This document shows positions 27,001-41,745 of a DNA stretch of 64,000 nucleotides, piece after piece; the first letter of the stretch is position 1, and each line of letters starts with the position of its first letter. Under the pieces are notes generated by a model. That model did not search any database. It was given only the letters and a program-made list of their open reading frames with translations, and was not told where the DNA came from. The position numbers and the translations under genes were made by a program. Source of the DNA: Colius striatus (taxonomy: Eukaryota; Chordata; Aves; Coliiformes; Coliidae); assembly GCF_028858725.1 (NCBI RefSeq), contig NC_084773.1:4454350-4518349 (forward strand), read 5' to 3'.

Positions 27001-29204
27001 GGGGACTCTGCTTTGTGGCTACCACAGCACTTCCCTGCTCAAATGCCAGTTCAGCTTATCCCCACACGCAGGCTACCGGCTCCCCTTGGCAGCAGACACT
27101 CAGTCAAGAACTGCACACCAGAGATTATCATATGCTATAAAATTAGGGCAAGTCTAGTGAGTGCAGTTCACAGCTCATGTACCAAATCCAAGAGTCTCAG
27201 CCAGCACTAAGCCCAGGCACATTTTCAGGAAGCGAGGAGCAGCAATGCACTGCAGGAACACGCTGGCATGTCAAATGGGAAGCCAAGGAGCAGACTGCAG
27301 TAAATTCAATTACATAAATCTTTGCTTTTCACACCAGGAGCCAAGAATTGAGAGGCCAATTTCCCCCCCATTCTTTTGGGTTTTGCACCTTCCAACATGA
27401 CACCATTTGGAGATTTCTGAAGGAAGTCTGTGATGCAAATCCTGAATGATGCTCAGACAGCAGGAATCAGGAATCATTTTCCTTGCCACTGAAGAGTACA
27501 CAAGTGCAAAAGCAATCTCTGCTGCCATGCAGGTGAATGCATGTGGGATTTCCCTCATAAAGTCATCAAAGTTCAAGTACATTATGAATTCCACAGTTAC
27601 AAGAACTGGGAAGATTGGACATAAAGAGAAACATTGATAGGTAAGAACACATTGCCAGCAAGGATGCAGAGCCCCTGTGAAAGGAGATTCGGGATGTGAT
27701 TAGACACAAATAGAAGCTAATCCCAACAGATACAGTCAGTTATGACTGGAGACAAATGCTAAAATGATCTCAGAAGAAACAAAAACGTATGTGACTAACA
27801 CGACAGAAGAGCTGCTCAGATGCAGCTGGGAGCAGTGTCCCTATTTGTGGCTGTTTCAGAGTACGCAGTGCAATAAGCAAAGCCAAGAGAGAAGAGTTTT
27901 AATCAAGAACTGTGCAGAGACACTACAGGGTTAACCACAGAAGCACAAAAGCAGCAAGGAGCTAAACCCATGGAGAATTATCACAAAAGCTGGAAATGCA
28001 GAGGTGCTCAAATTACATTCCTTAAGTAGTTCTGATAAAATAAGAATGATCTACAGCTTTCCAAGAGACCAATAACTGAAAGACAAACGTTAGCAGCTTG
28101 TGGTGAACTTGCATTTTTAGTATGTGTTCTCAACTTCTGAATTATGATGCTTTTAAAACATAAAACACAGCTTGGAGTAAAAAGAAAATGGCAGTTGCTG
28201 CAGATAACCGATTGCCACAGAAAAATCCACAATTAGGGCAAAACAGAACTTCCAATTGCTATTTTTAATTCTGCACTGACAAAAAAACCTCAAGGCAAAC
28301 ATTATGCAAGACCATCAACCTCTTTGCTCATAACTGGCACCTTAATTTAGCACACTACCACACCAGACAGTTTAAACTGAATTCTTCATGCCAATTCTTC
28401 TACTGGCTGCAGCCAGGCACAAACAGCAGCAAAGGAAAGGAAAAAAAATCCCAAAGCAAGCACAATATACTGAATTTTACAATTCCTTGGGCACAGGTAG
28501 ATACCTGAGCCTGAGTAGCTCTAATGAAACAGTATTTCTTCCAGATTGGTAATACCAAAGATCACCAGATGCTCCCTAGTATCTTCAGAACACTGAAGAG
28601 AACTTAAAAGTACACAGTAGCTCTGGACTGGCAGAAAACCTCCAACTCACCTTTTACATTTGAATGCAAGGGTCAAACCCAAAGAGGCTGTAACCTGCTG
28701 AAAAGAAGATTAATTTCTGTTTTGAGCAACTATTTTTCTCTTGTCAAAAGTAACTTCTCAGCGTTCCACACAGATTCTCAAAGGCAGTTTAAGTCAGGTG
28801 TGACTGTAAGGTTCTAAACTGCCACATATCATACTCAACTGCAGTGTGGTGTCTATCACATACACACAAAGGACCGAGCAAAAAACAAGCAAATCTTGAA
28901 GAACATTCATGTCAAACACCCCCTCCAACAGAAGACAGATTAATTTTCTACACTGATAATAGGCAAGACTGATGAATTTCAACCAGTCAGCCTCTTAAAT
29001 ATTGTCTTTCATCCACTCTTATCACAGTGTGGCAAACAATGACATTGAGGAGGAAAAGAAAGACTGATTAAGAGCCTGCTTTCAGAAGCTATCGTCCTGC
29101 TGTGTGGAAAGAGCTTTTTCCATGAATCACCAGTTTATCCTCCTCTGCCTCCATTTACTCTTCAGAATTCCCTGATGTGCTTTTATTCATACTCCACCCA
29201 TCCA

Positions 29205-29745
29205 GACTGCAATGTCCCAACTTGCATACAAGAATACTGTGGGAGATTGCATCAATACACTCCATAAACTTAAGCTAAATGGCCTCTAGTGCTCTTCCTC
29301 ATCCACAAATCCGATTATTTTATCACAGAAGTCGAGGTGGATCAGACACAACTTACCTTCAGTAAATCCAAACTGACTGCTACCAGTCACATTCCTTCAC
29401 ATGCCCAGAGAGGTGCACCAAAAGCTCCTGACCCATGATTGCCCTTGGGCCTGAAGTAAGGCTGACCAACCTGTAGGTCCCTGGATTATCCTTTGGGCCT
29501 ATTTTCAAGTGCAACACTTGCTTTTGTCAAGTGACCAGAGACATCCCAGCACCTCTGTGACTTTTCTAAGATGGCCAAGACTGGCATCTCTATGACACAG
29601 GCAGCTCAGCACCTTCAGGTGCAGCTCATCAGGTGCCATGGACACACATAGCTCAAATTCTGTCAAGTAATTCCTCAGCTGTTTTATTTGCTTCTGATTG
29701 CTTTCCTCTTGGAGCTCTGCCTCTGAACACAAGAGCCTGGGAGAC
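29205..29745 (-). mobile_element. Old, diverged CR1 LINE fragment
   Basis: The plus strand follows the antisense of the CR1 reverse-transcriptase region: a GATACAAG-like then TTGTGGGGGA-like start, the CATCCACA and TTTATC.CAGAAG landmarks, and the CTGACC..CCTGTAG..CC.GGAT landmark near 29460-29490. Many substitutions and small gaps separate it from the other CR1 copies, so it is clearly older. Borders are approximate. Confidence 0.7.
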
Positions 29746-32700
29746 CTTACCACTGAAGGCTTAGGCATAAAAAGCACTCAATACCTGAAGTAAGACTGTT
29801 CCAACCATCACTCATTCAGCAGCCTTTGTTTAGTCTTTTACTGATGATATAGAGCTAGAAGCTACATCATAATTATCAGGGATGTTGTAATAAGCACTGT
29901 TCTGACAGAAAGCTGTTTCCCCAATTCAAAGAGAGAAACACAGACTAACACAGCTGAGTCTTCTCTGTCTGTATTCCAGGTTGACAAAGCACAGGTCTCT
30001 TTGCAGGATTGAGAACTAACTCGCTGGAAGGTTGCACTGACCCTGTTTCTAAACTGTTTGGCAAAAAAGCCTCCCTCTTCCTGTCAGCCAGGCTGAGTGA
30101 GTTCAGCGAAGGGAAGTCGGCTCTGTGAAGGGCAAACATAGGCCCTCCTGAAAATCCCTCAGAAAGTTTCATGGAGAAGCTCCTTCTCAGCTTTGGGAAG
30201 CAAATGACAATGGAATAAGGAACTAAGATTTTCACCCAGTTAGATGTCAACTAGCCAGCCTGCTTCAGGTACACATAAGGAAATGACTCCATACTCTCAT
30301 GGCTTTTTAGATGCAAAATATCAGACGAGAGGGAACGGCAGGAGAAAACTCAAAGCTCCTCTAATGCTCCTCACAAGAAAGGGGAATCAAAGGACACAAA
30401 ACACTCGCAGCCTAGGTCATTGCTGCAGGCTTCTGGCATGGAGCAGGCGTCTCCTTGTGCCATGCTTGCGCTGCCAAGGTGATGGCAGTGCCTGCTGTGT
30501 CTCAAAGCCTGCACGGAAGCGGAACACAGGCAAACAAAAGTATGTTTTATAAGGCTCCAGAAGTCCAAGTCTCCCCTGCCCCCTTCTGGGAACAAAGTGG
30601 ATTTGAAAACTCCTATATCTATTTCAAATGATAAAATCGGTTACTTGAGCAAACAACTAAAAGAAAACCAGGAAGAGTTTTGCCCTGAGCAGGAGTCTCT
30701 TCCCTTCAGCAAAGACATGGCTATTATTAAGCACATCTCCTTCAGCAATAGAGAGAGACTCAGGCTGGATTTTCTTTACCCATACACTGAAGCCACCAGC
30801 GAGAAATCCATGCCTGCCTGAAAATGGCCTGACAACTCACTACAGCTTAGTTATGACTAAGCCAACCCATTTCTCAGGTCATGAAGATGCACAATGCAGA
30901 CTCCTTGTTCTTTACCCCAACAACTCCACTGCTTACTTCTACCCCCTAAAAAAAAGATTAAAAGACATAATAACTAGAGCAAAACTTGCAGGATGTGCAT
31001 TAACTGCACAGCAACTTCCTCCACAAGCTACAGAAACCACATTCTATTAAGCTGCTGACTGAGACCTGACTTAAGCAAAAATCCCTTTGCAGTGACTTGC
31101 CACTCCACATACTTATGTTGAGATCTTAATGCAAAAGACAGACCTCACTGGAGCCAGAGGAGAAAGATTCTCCCACCCGCCTCTTCCTACCACTGCTAAC
31201 AAGGAAAACAGTGTGCTGTTTGTCTGTGCCCCTTTGCATTTCACAGCATTCACCTCCAGAGTGCAGTCCTGCATACTCTGCTGCTCAGAAAAGTTAAGCA
31301 GATATTCACACATTTTTCCTTTGTCTCTGCTTTGCATGTGGGCTACTGAAGAGGAAAACTTAGCAAAGGCCCCACATCCCACTCCCAGCTGTGAAAAGCA
31401 GGGAATATCCAAAGGAATGGTGCAGGACTGCTGTTAAGCAGCCATTTAGGATCTGTGAAGAGAAACGCTCCTCATTTTGAAGGGACTGACCCCGCACTAG
31501 AGATTCAGGAACTGTATCCAACGAGCACATTGTGAGCAAGGACACGTTTGTGCTCTCCCCTCCTTTTGCAAAGTCTGCTGGTAAAGAGCAGAAACTGGCT
31601 CCGGGACTCAGGAAGCAGCACAAATGTTTTGTTTCCTAGGAATTAGGACAACATCTAGATTTAAACCTATCAAGTCTGAGAGTTATGCACCACAGACAGA
31701 CACAAAGGTCCCATGAAAATCCATAACAAGCTAATCTCACCCTTAAGGCCTTTCCAAACCAGCATTTAATTTGGTTTCTCTTCACTGTAAAGCAGCTTTA
31801 CGATTCCTACAATTTGCTGTGAGCTGTGACACCGCTCTGATCCATCTCCTCCTCAGATCTATACATTGCCCTTTTCCTGAGCTGTCTGAGAATTAATTAT
31901 ATGGAAATGAACAGTGTTAGATAAAGGGATTCCATGCAATTTGCCGTCTCAAAGGAACACACAACTACAGGACCTTTGCCTTCAGGAATCTGTAGTAGTG
32001 CCCATTCAGTACAACACATGCAGTTAGAAAGAGAAGGAGCTCAAGGTCTAAGCAATAAGCAAGCAAACATTAGTACTACATCCACTACTACTTGTGGCTA
32101 GAAACAAATATGCTTAGCCATGGCATGGCTACCTCTGCCTCTTGTCACCACCAGCCCACATCAGAGTAGCATCCTGACCTGAGGAAGTTCTGCCCAAACT
32201 GCAGGTGATCCACCACCAGCAGCTTTAAACACTAAAGATGAATGCTCTGGCTTTAATATATTGTCTGCACAAGCTCCACCTACCCCTCCCTGTAAAGCAA
32301 GGCAGTGAGAGTAAGCTGCACCGCCTCGTGCCATCTGGAATTTCACTGCCCAAGAGGACTTTAATCTCACATACACAGGCAGAGATATTTCCAGGGCACT
32401 TCAGCAGTCAGAACTGAGTTTGAGAGTGAACGGAGGAGCACGTCCATTAGCATTTTCTCCTCTGTCTCACTGTGCAGATAAGGCTGAAGAAACATTTTTC
32501 TTCAGCTACACTTGTCTTTTTTTTTTCCCTACACAGGGAAGCTGAGAACACTCACATTTGGCAGGCCCCAAATGGCACCATGCAGTTTTACCAGACAGCC
32601 CAGCTTTTGTCTGAACACTGTTAAAACATTAAAAGTCGGGAGAAATCCAGCAATTCTTACATCTCCCCACTGAAGTTTAGCAGGTCAGCAAAGTGCTCAG

Positions 32701-35700
32701 TTGATTTGCTTAAGAGACTCTTTAGATAATAGTGATCTGAAGTCATCCAAATGGAAAGGGAAAAAAAAATAGGAATAGGCTACTGGAATTGGGGCTTCCA
32801 CTGAATGTTTCAATGATCTCAGTCAAACCATTCAGTCATGGTGTACTTCAGCCATCAGCAAAACAGCATTTCAGACAGGAACAGTGGGAGAGCCAAGTAA
32901 ACTATCTGTATGGTGTTTTGAAAAGGCATCAGTTTGGTGATCAGTTTCTTTTCCATCACCCCCTTGCACCCTGTGCCAGCTTCACCTTATCTGGTAACTA
33001 AATTCTCAGGTCTTCAAGAATGTGTGTCCTAGTCCATCGACAACTGAACTGAGTTTGTTAATGCAGACTCAAATTAGGGCACTTCTTTCCAGTGAATGTG
33101 GTGCTGTTTGGCTGAAGGACGTAACTCTTTAGCAACTTTTTCTGCTCAAAAGGCACAAACAAAAAAAGGACAATCTAGGAACGCATCAGTTCCACAGAAA
33201 GACTTAAGACCATAAAAGCAAGATTATCCAAACAAATTCACTTCACCCTGGTAAACAAATTCTTGTGCCAAAAGCACAAGGAACAGCTGTTAGCTAGTGG
33301 TTTCTAGTTCTGAGACACCGACATTAAACAAAATTTGGAGCTTCTTTAAGCATCTGAAAAGGTCAGAGGCAGAGAAATCCAAGACAGTCAGATGTACAGC
33401 ACTCCAGAGTCTATCAATGCTCAAGACACAGCTTAATTTATTGTATGAGAAAAAAAGAACTTCAGCCTGCCCTGTGATGCCAAGTGGACACAATTCTGTA
33501 ACAAATATAGCAATACAGTTTGCAGGGATAGGTAAAATCTTTTACCAGACCAACAGACTGAGGACACTCTCCACTCCTGCTGCAACCCCTTCTATTTTCA
33601 CTCTGCTGTTAAAAAAAATTAATTCATCTGGAAAACAGATATTCTGGGGCCCTACTTTTCTAGCTAGACCTTCTTTCCTTGGAAAAAAAACACTGATAGC
33701 TCCTGTGCTAGTCACAACAACAAGAAAAGCACTTGCATCGCTGTCTACCTTCTGAATACCCCCAGCAAAACAAGCTTGATTTTAAAAGTGCAGTTTTACC
33801 ACTGTAACTGTATCTACATTAAGGGATTCCACTGGCAGAGCTGCACTAGGCAAGGATGAACACATTGATTAATGCAGCTGTCCCAAGCATTTGTAGCAGA
33901 AATGACTTTATAAGCACGTCCACAGGGAGTTAAAGCCACAATCACGTTGCAAGTCCATGTCCCCTCCCTGATATCGGTTTAATTTTCCTAAGCAGATGAC
34001 CCTTAAGGGTCACAGGCAAGAAAACGTGAGCTAGAACTTCCCAACCTGACACTTCTTCATTGGGTTTTTTTCCACGAGAAAGCATCAAATGAAGGTACAT
34101 TCTCATATACAAAACATTATCTTGTATGGCCAACACACTAAACAAAGGAAAAAAAACAAACGAAGCAGGGGAAAAAAGCATCAGCCGCAGAGAGGAGAAG
34201 GAAAGAGAAAAATCTGACCTCTGTGGTAGGAGAAAAAATCCAACCCAGAGCAGGTGGAGCAAGAAAGTAAACAATGTCATGGAAACAGAGGGATAAAGTG
34301 TGTCTTTTTGAGGATGAAGACAAAACAAAGTTTCTATCATAACAAATCTGGTTTAGGCAAAGTACTAAAACTAGTACATCATTTCAGTAAACCCTATGTC
34401 ATAGTATCTGATGGCTCTTAAAGCTACAGTAGCAGATTTCATTTGAAACTACCTACAACCCTAAGGAGAAGTTCACACAAGGATACTGTCACATCAGGAA
34501 AGTCCAGCACGGCAAAACATACGTGATGCATCACTCAGGGTCTGTGGAAGGGATTTTGATCTGGGCCTTTTGTTATCCTGTTACTCTTCTGGGGATCAGC
34601 ATAATCTGCAAGACTCTCAATCAGTCATACCGAAAATCTTAAAGCTGTTAAAATACCTCAGGGGTTGTTTTGTGGCCTGCAGTATGTTCTGGAAGGTAAA
34701 GGGCAAAGAATTAACAGAGATGCCCTCAGCCACTCCAGCTGAACCTGAGGCTGTCTCCTCAGAAGATACAAGAATTGGACAGCCAGACACAGCTTCAAGC
34801 TTGGCAGGATGCTGTGTGGTTTGAAGGGCAAAACCCAAAACTTAGCATTTAAAAATGTCCTCAAGATCATTTTACCAGACCAGGAGCCAGCACTGCCATC
34901 CTTTGGTGTTACCTTCTAGCAAAACTCAACATACCTTTGGCTTTGCAAAAAGAAATATCCCAGGAAGAAAGAGGCTCCTAGATGCCAAAGTAGCAGCCTT
35001 GAACACAATTAACTCTACTGTATTTAAGCTCCTTGCAAAGAAAAGAGATATTTAATGCTCAAAAATCTTCATTACTAACTCTCTGGGGCACTGAGACTTT
35101 TGGAATATTCTACTACACCAGCCAATTCTGTTTCGAAGGTCTGAAACAAGAAACTCCTCCTTTGCAAACGAGGTGAAGAATCAGAGAAAACAAAGCCTAT
35201 ATTTAACTTCTTATTCACTGCAGTAGTTGCAAACAAGTTCTTGTAAACACTCTACAGGTCACAGACTTCCAATCTCTTATCTAAATGTTAAGCTGCTGAA
35301 GTAGAGCTCAAAGCTCTTTCCAACAAGCTTCCTCGAGTGCCACTTACAACAACTGAGGCCACTGTTTAAATACCAGAGCTGTAAAAACAAAGAAAAAGGA
35401 AAATAATTTGTTAAACCTCATCTATCGTCAATTACATGCAGCACCTGCAAATATATATATAGATATATAAAATACTTTTGCCTCAAATGCTAAAAAGCAC
35501 AGCACACAATAAGACACCCAGAGTGTGGTAAGTTTGCTTTCAGCAACAAGTCTGCCTCAGGTAAATAAAAGCTACATTGATTTTTCACACCTTAAATTCC
35601 ACTAACAATACTGGAAGACCTTGCTTCATCTTCTACAAAACATGAGTCTGCTAAATTAGATGTACTCTCACAGCTGGGTTATGATACATCATGGGCCATC

Positions 35701-35979
35701 TACAGCTAGGGAAAGCAAATTTGCTCTCTATTTTCTCCTCCAGTTTAGGACAGTGTGGTGGCAGGTGCCAGAAATGTACCCTTTCAGACTGAAAGACAAA
35801 CTAACAAGCACTGTGAGTAGAAAATAACAGACAGTTCTCTGAAGATCCTAAGAAAACTGCAAATGACAGCAAAGCTCAAACAATAGGCTGCTTTGCATTC
35901 ACAGAAGAGTCAGTCTGCCAAGTTCACTACAAGACACTGACCTTATCAGAATTTTTCAAAGGTTTTGAATTTTCTGCTG

Positions 35980-36260
35980 GTTATCCAGACCAAACAGCCC
36001 AAGGGCCCACAGCCTTTCCTCAAAAGGAAGATGCTCCAGTCCCCTGATCATCTCGGTGGCCCTGCACTGGACTCTCTCTAGAAGTTCCCTGTCCCTCTTG
36101 AGCTGGACACATCTGAGGCCTCCAGATGAGGCCTCACCAGGGCAGAGTAGAGGGGAGTAGAACCTCCCTTAACCTGCTGCACCCCAAGATGCCATTGGCC
36201 TTCTTGCCCACAAGGGCTCATTGCTGCTCATGTTTAGTTTGCTGTCAACCAGAGGAGGTA
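35980..36260 (-). mobile_element. CR1 LINE fragment
   Basis: On plus, antisense CR1 sequence is seen: CCACAGCCTTTCCT, GATCATCTCGGTGGCCCT, CTGGACTCTCTC and GAGGCCTCACCAGGGCAGAGTA, in the order expected. It lacks the 3' tail, so it is truncated at both ends or broken by later change. Confidence 0.85.
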
Positions 36261-39200
36261 TCAAATACGTACAGAAGTGTCAGATGCTACATGACTGATG
36301 AACAGACTGCAGGAACGGAAACATCTGTGATCTTACTGAACTAAAGCTAAGAAAAGAGAGAAAAATCAACCCCCAAATTCTCTATTACAGGAAAAAAACA
36401 CCAGTGTGCAGTGCATGTGAAAGAAGAAAGTGAGAACTCTCCAGTTTCCACATGGTGCAAACCAGTGGTGCTTATTCAGTCTGACTAATGGAGTTAAGAC
36501 GTTTTCTCTCAGTTCTTGTAAAAATAAAAGACATGTAAAGCATTCCTGATAATGCTTATGGGCTCAGATTTAGCCTACCTTCAAATTTTAATAACTGTCT
36601 TCAGGTCAACACTTGTGGAAAGAGCTTTGCAATATTTAAGACCCCAATTACATAAAGAAGATTTGTACCTAACCAAAGAAAATGACAATTGCACTCCATA
36701 AGAAAACCCACAATATTTGGTCCAAATAGGAAATAAAGCAAGCCATGCCAGTATTTGCAAAAGTAAGTAAGTTTGTATATGGTCACACTAAATCTAAGCA
36801 AAATCTGCATATTCAAGACTAACCTGATGGGGGTTTTATTGTGGGAGGTGTGGTGGTGTTCAATAAACTATCTAAAAATCCCCACAGATGTAGTGTTTCA
36901 ACACCAACTGAGCTTCAGATTGCTTTAACAATCTTTTGGGGACAGACTTAAAACAAAATTGAAGTTAAAAGGTCTTTTCCCTCATGCCAGATCTGTGGGG
37001 TGAGAGAAGTCAACCTGCACAAGGCTGACAGGCATGGCTCCCTCAGAGCTCAGTGTAGCTTCACATGGCAACCACAGCTGGGATAAGTGAAATCCACCTT
37101 CCACCAGGCAGCAAGCATTGAGGGCCTTCCACAGCTCCAGAACTGTACCAAACTGCAACCAACAACAATACCCAAATCAACACAGAAGCCCAATTATATC
37201 TCATCTTCTGCAGTAGCTCCAGCAATTTCACTGAAGTTATTCTTTGGTTTGACTCAGTCACTGACTAAGACACAGGACTATGCAGCCCCTTAGGCTTCTC
37301 TCCCAAATCCTTCCTGCTTTAAATAACTCACTGACATCTGCATTCACTAGTGCACTGATTCTGGTGCTCCAAGCTGCTTATCGCCTATAGTTAGCTGTAA
37401 TGAGATCATGACTGCCTTCCCCACACGTGCTTAAGCTGCTTACACAGTACTGTCAAAGGACACAGAACAAACAGCCAGCCCTGTCTTCTTGTGCTTTTCT
37501 ACTGTTTCTGAAATCACTTTTTGATGACTCTTTGATACCAAGAGTGGACAACACTAATGGGAATTAAAGATGACATGATATTTCACATAAACCCACTCTG
37601 GCAGTTGAAAAACATGAGGAAAACACAGCTCAGCATAGAACTACAGGGAAAAGGGAGAGAAATGTCACAGCAGAATATATGAGTTATACAATAGTTCACC
37701 TTTAGATCAGCACTTAAGTCAGCTGTGACAAAGACATAGGAGCATCCCCTGCAAAGAAGGTACCACACATCTCCCCTCCCTACCCCAGGAAGGCAGTTGT
37801 GCAGCTTGGCATCTTTGTTTGTTACCTGTTGCACTTCAAACTACCAAAGGCCATTAGTGCCAGGAGCCTCCTCAGCAGGCATGTGATCTGTGCAACACAA
37901 CTGCTACTCAAGCACCTTGTCTCGAGTCTGCTGCTGGCAAACAAATGCTTACACCACAGGTACTACGACTGAGTCATAGCCTTGTTGATAAAGAACTGCG
38001 GGGAAATGGATACCTTAGACTTTCTTCCTAATTTAGAACAGTACAAAGTAACCCCTCCCTTTCAGCCTGGAAGACTATCAAGGCAGCTGATCATCTTTCA
38101 GCAAGCTAACCTCAGAATAGAAAGGAAAAAATACAAACCAGACAATGACAGAGATCCGAAATCATTGTAAGATAATCCAGCTGCAGTTCAGCCACCTAAA
38201 TGGCCACAATTCCTGAGCCTAAGAGCCAGCCTCCAAATCTTGGAAGCTCAGATCTTATTACAAAGAATTGACCCAAGATTTGATTAAAAGTTAACAATTG
38301 TAAAACAGCACTGAGCTCTTCCCTCCGTTCCAGTGCACTTACCTGGGTGTTCCTGTGGCACCCTCCACAGAGATCCCTACGAATCATATCTACATGTACT
38401 GACTTGAAGGGTAAAATTACACAGTGAGAAGTAAAAAGCAAGCATTCTTTCTCTTTGCATGGTATTTAAGGTGGCCGCACATGTATTCTGGGCAAAACAG
38501 AGAGTAGTTACCTTAGAGACGTCAGCCAAGCTCTCTCTGTTGAGCAGTCACTGGAACGTGGAGCCAGCCTCTCACAGTCAAGAGGGAAGATGCCAGAAGC
38601 AAGTCAGCCTGCAAGATGTTGTATGGAAACGAGTTAGCAAGTACTAAACGAGCTTTTATTTCAATCTTTATTTGCTTATCAATTCAGCATCTGAGAACAT
38701 GTTTGCCCTCAGGTCTGGGACCAGAATTCACTGCCAGCTCACTTCAGGACGCAAATGCTCTCACTCATTCCTCTGCACTCTGACAGATGCCAAAGGTACC
38801 TCCAGGATGAGAGGATCACTGCCCCTCAACTGGATGGGATGCCTCCTCCATCCCTCATCTGAAGATTACCAACCAGCAGTGGAACACAACAGGATGTGTG
38901 CCTGTTCTTCATCTAGCCTGGTTCACAAGACACCGATTGCTACTAACAAAGAAAGGTTGGAGCGTGGTATATCAAACTGCAGCAGCTGAACAGGGGCTGC
39001 TGAAGGCCCTGACACGAGGGAGGTAGCGTTTGGCAAAGCAGCAGGACAGCTGGTGGAGGAGATAACCTTTCTAACTACAAAAGCTAAATCACAGACAGCT
39101 TATCTATCAGAGCCCTCAGACACGTGCAGTGACATCTTACCAGGACAGGCACGTTACAGCACATAACCTTTTTTACTGCTTTCATCAGATTTGGTTGACA

Positions 39201-41249
39201 CAGATCATCAACTAATGTAATTATAGCAGCTTATTTTTGAACAGAAACAATTGCACCGATGTTAACTACCATGGATAACATTATACAGCTAGAGAGGCAC
39301 CCTGCAATAGCAAAGCTTATTCCTTTACTCACAGAGAAAGGGATAAAATCGCTTGTTGTGAATGAAACTGTCCACATACTGACCAGGGGTATGCCAAACA
39401 AAAGGAAGCTTGTCTTCTACACACCATTAATGCCACTCAAAAAGCACACAGGCAAGCCTACAGCAACAAGTGAAGGCAAATGACTCGCACCTTTGTACTA
39501 TCTGCAGAGTGGTGCACCGATGGGGACCATATAGGAGGCACAGGCATGCCAACATGCCAATTAAGAGAACTGCATCTATTAAGAAAGTCCATCTACCCGA
39601 ACAGCACTCTGGGAAAGCCAAAAATAACAGCTGCTGCCACATCAGAACAGCACAAGCACTGCGTACAAGCAACGCCTGCAAAACTGAAGCGAAGCGGCCG
39701 TGCACAAACACTTCCTCTTCCTCCCCCACCAGCCCCAGGACAGCAGCAACAAACCTGAGATGAAACACGTGCCAGCATCCTGCTCTGCATTCCTGTCACA
39801 TCAGGAATATAACAGAGGGAGGCTGCTAGCTGCTCCTCTATATATCTGAAGGGTTCCTTTAGTTTATAGCAAGTAATGCAAGCATTTGACATGATTCTTT
39901 CACTCCTTTCTTCTAGCTCTCCCACTGCAGAGCTCACTAGGGACTCCTTAAATTTACTAGGCTTGTTTTTGATACATTCCTTCTCAAAGACTGAGAAGTC
40001 AGACATTAAAGCAGTTGTTTCTAGGCAAGTCACACTATATAAACAAGGAAGTGCAGAGCCAGGGCTCTGCTGAGCTGCCACACGCACTCTGCAAGTTGGG
40101 TTCAACTCTTTAACCCCATGCAGCACCAAGGCTGGCCCTGGGACACTGTCAAACACAAGAGTAAACAAACCAGGCTACAGTTTTCTGTCTATACAAAGTT
40201 CAGACACTACAAACCTCAGCATCAACCCTCAACTGTGATGCATGTGTCTCAAACACACTAACAGTTCATTTCCAACGGGCAGACTGGGGAGATCAGACAG
40301 TAGCGAGGGAAGTGCTTGAGTTACAATGCAGTGCCCCGAGAGTGGCTTGAACAAGGCCTGTCAGGTCTGCTGTGGCTTCAGTATCTGCATTTTGACCACA
40401 GAAAGAAGAAACATACATCCTCTGGACCATAGGCTGTGAATATTCAACTTCAAACTTACCACCCACATTTCTCATTGCAATGGAAATCATCAGCCAGTGC
40501 ACCCCACACCCCAGTGTGCCAGTCAGAGCTCACCAGACTCATGGCAGGCCTTGGACACAGAGGAACCCACTAAAAACCAAAACCCAAGGCAACACGTCAT
40601 CAAACCTTTCTACAAACATCTGGCCAGTCATTGAACCAAACAGACTGTCTTGTAGGCAGGTGGTTAACGAATAGCTCCAAGCTACTATCAGACTCATCCT
40701 CTCAGCCTGGTGGAGCTCAGCAAGGTCACATTTTCAGAGGCTGATAATCTGACTCGAAATGAATAAGCTCCGTAGGTGGGGGGAGAGAAGAAGAATCAAA
40801 CCAGGAAGCTCAGATGGGATGAGAATAACATGCAAGCGCATGGTCAAGAAGAAATGATAACGCTCAGAAGGCTAATGAACTAAATAAGGGTGCAGGTACT
40901 ATTTCAGCCTGAGCACTCTCTGCCCTCTGAATGCTGGCTGTTCCAGCATTGGCCTCCCAGCCCTTGCCACGCAATGCACAAAAGCTCACAAGTCAGGCAG
41001 GGGCTCTTGCAGTCTGGCCAGGAGTGGGGATCCCAGAGCACAGCTGAGGGAAACATTCTAGAAAGCAAACTGAGGACATGCCCAGGACTGTCATCCTGAT
41101 GGCACACAGTGGTATTTGCAAACGTAGGAGCAAAGCAGCACAGACACTACTGGTTTATTTCATCTTTCAATATCTGCAATTATGGATTTCAGACATATTT
41201 GTTTATAGGTAACTAGACAAACATATAAAAACCCCATTGTTGTACTCTC

Positions 41250-41745
41250 TCACAGTCACAGGGCTGGAAGGGACCTCAAAAGCTCATCCAGTGCAATCCC
41301 AGAGAAGGAGCACCTAGAGTAGGTCACACAGGAACTCATCCAGCTGGGTTTTAATGTCTCCAGAGACATTAACTACACAGCCCGTCTGGGCAGCCCCTGC
41401 CAGTGCTCCCTGACCTCAACAGGGAAGAAGTTTTTCCTTGTGTTTCTTTGGAAACACGAGGTTTCCAGCTTGTACCCGTTGCCCCTTGTTCTATCATTGG
41501 CCATCACTGAGAACAGCCTGGCTCCAGCCTCCTGACACCTGCCCTCTATGTATTTGTAACATTGATGAGGTCACCCCTCAATCTCCTCCAAGCTAAAGAG
41601 CCCCAGCTCCCTCAGCCTTTCATCTCCACTCCATCACCTCTGTGTCCCTGCACTGAACTCTCTCCAGCAGCTCCCTGTCCTCTTGAACTGAGGGGCCCAG
41701 AACTGGACACAATATTCCAGATGCAGTCTCATGACTCCACTCCAC
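41250..41745 (-). mobile_element. CR1 LINE 3' fragment
   Basis: Antisense CR1 on plus starting with GGGCTGGAAGGGACCTC near 41263 and running through CTGGGCAGCCCCTGCCAGTG, TTTTTCCTTGTG, CCCCTTGTTCTATCA and CCTGCACTGAACTCTCTCC, to CACAATATTCCAGATGCAG. It is a 5'-truncated copy of about 490 bases within IP6K1 intron 1. Confidence 0.9.
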
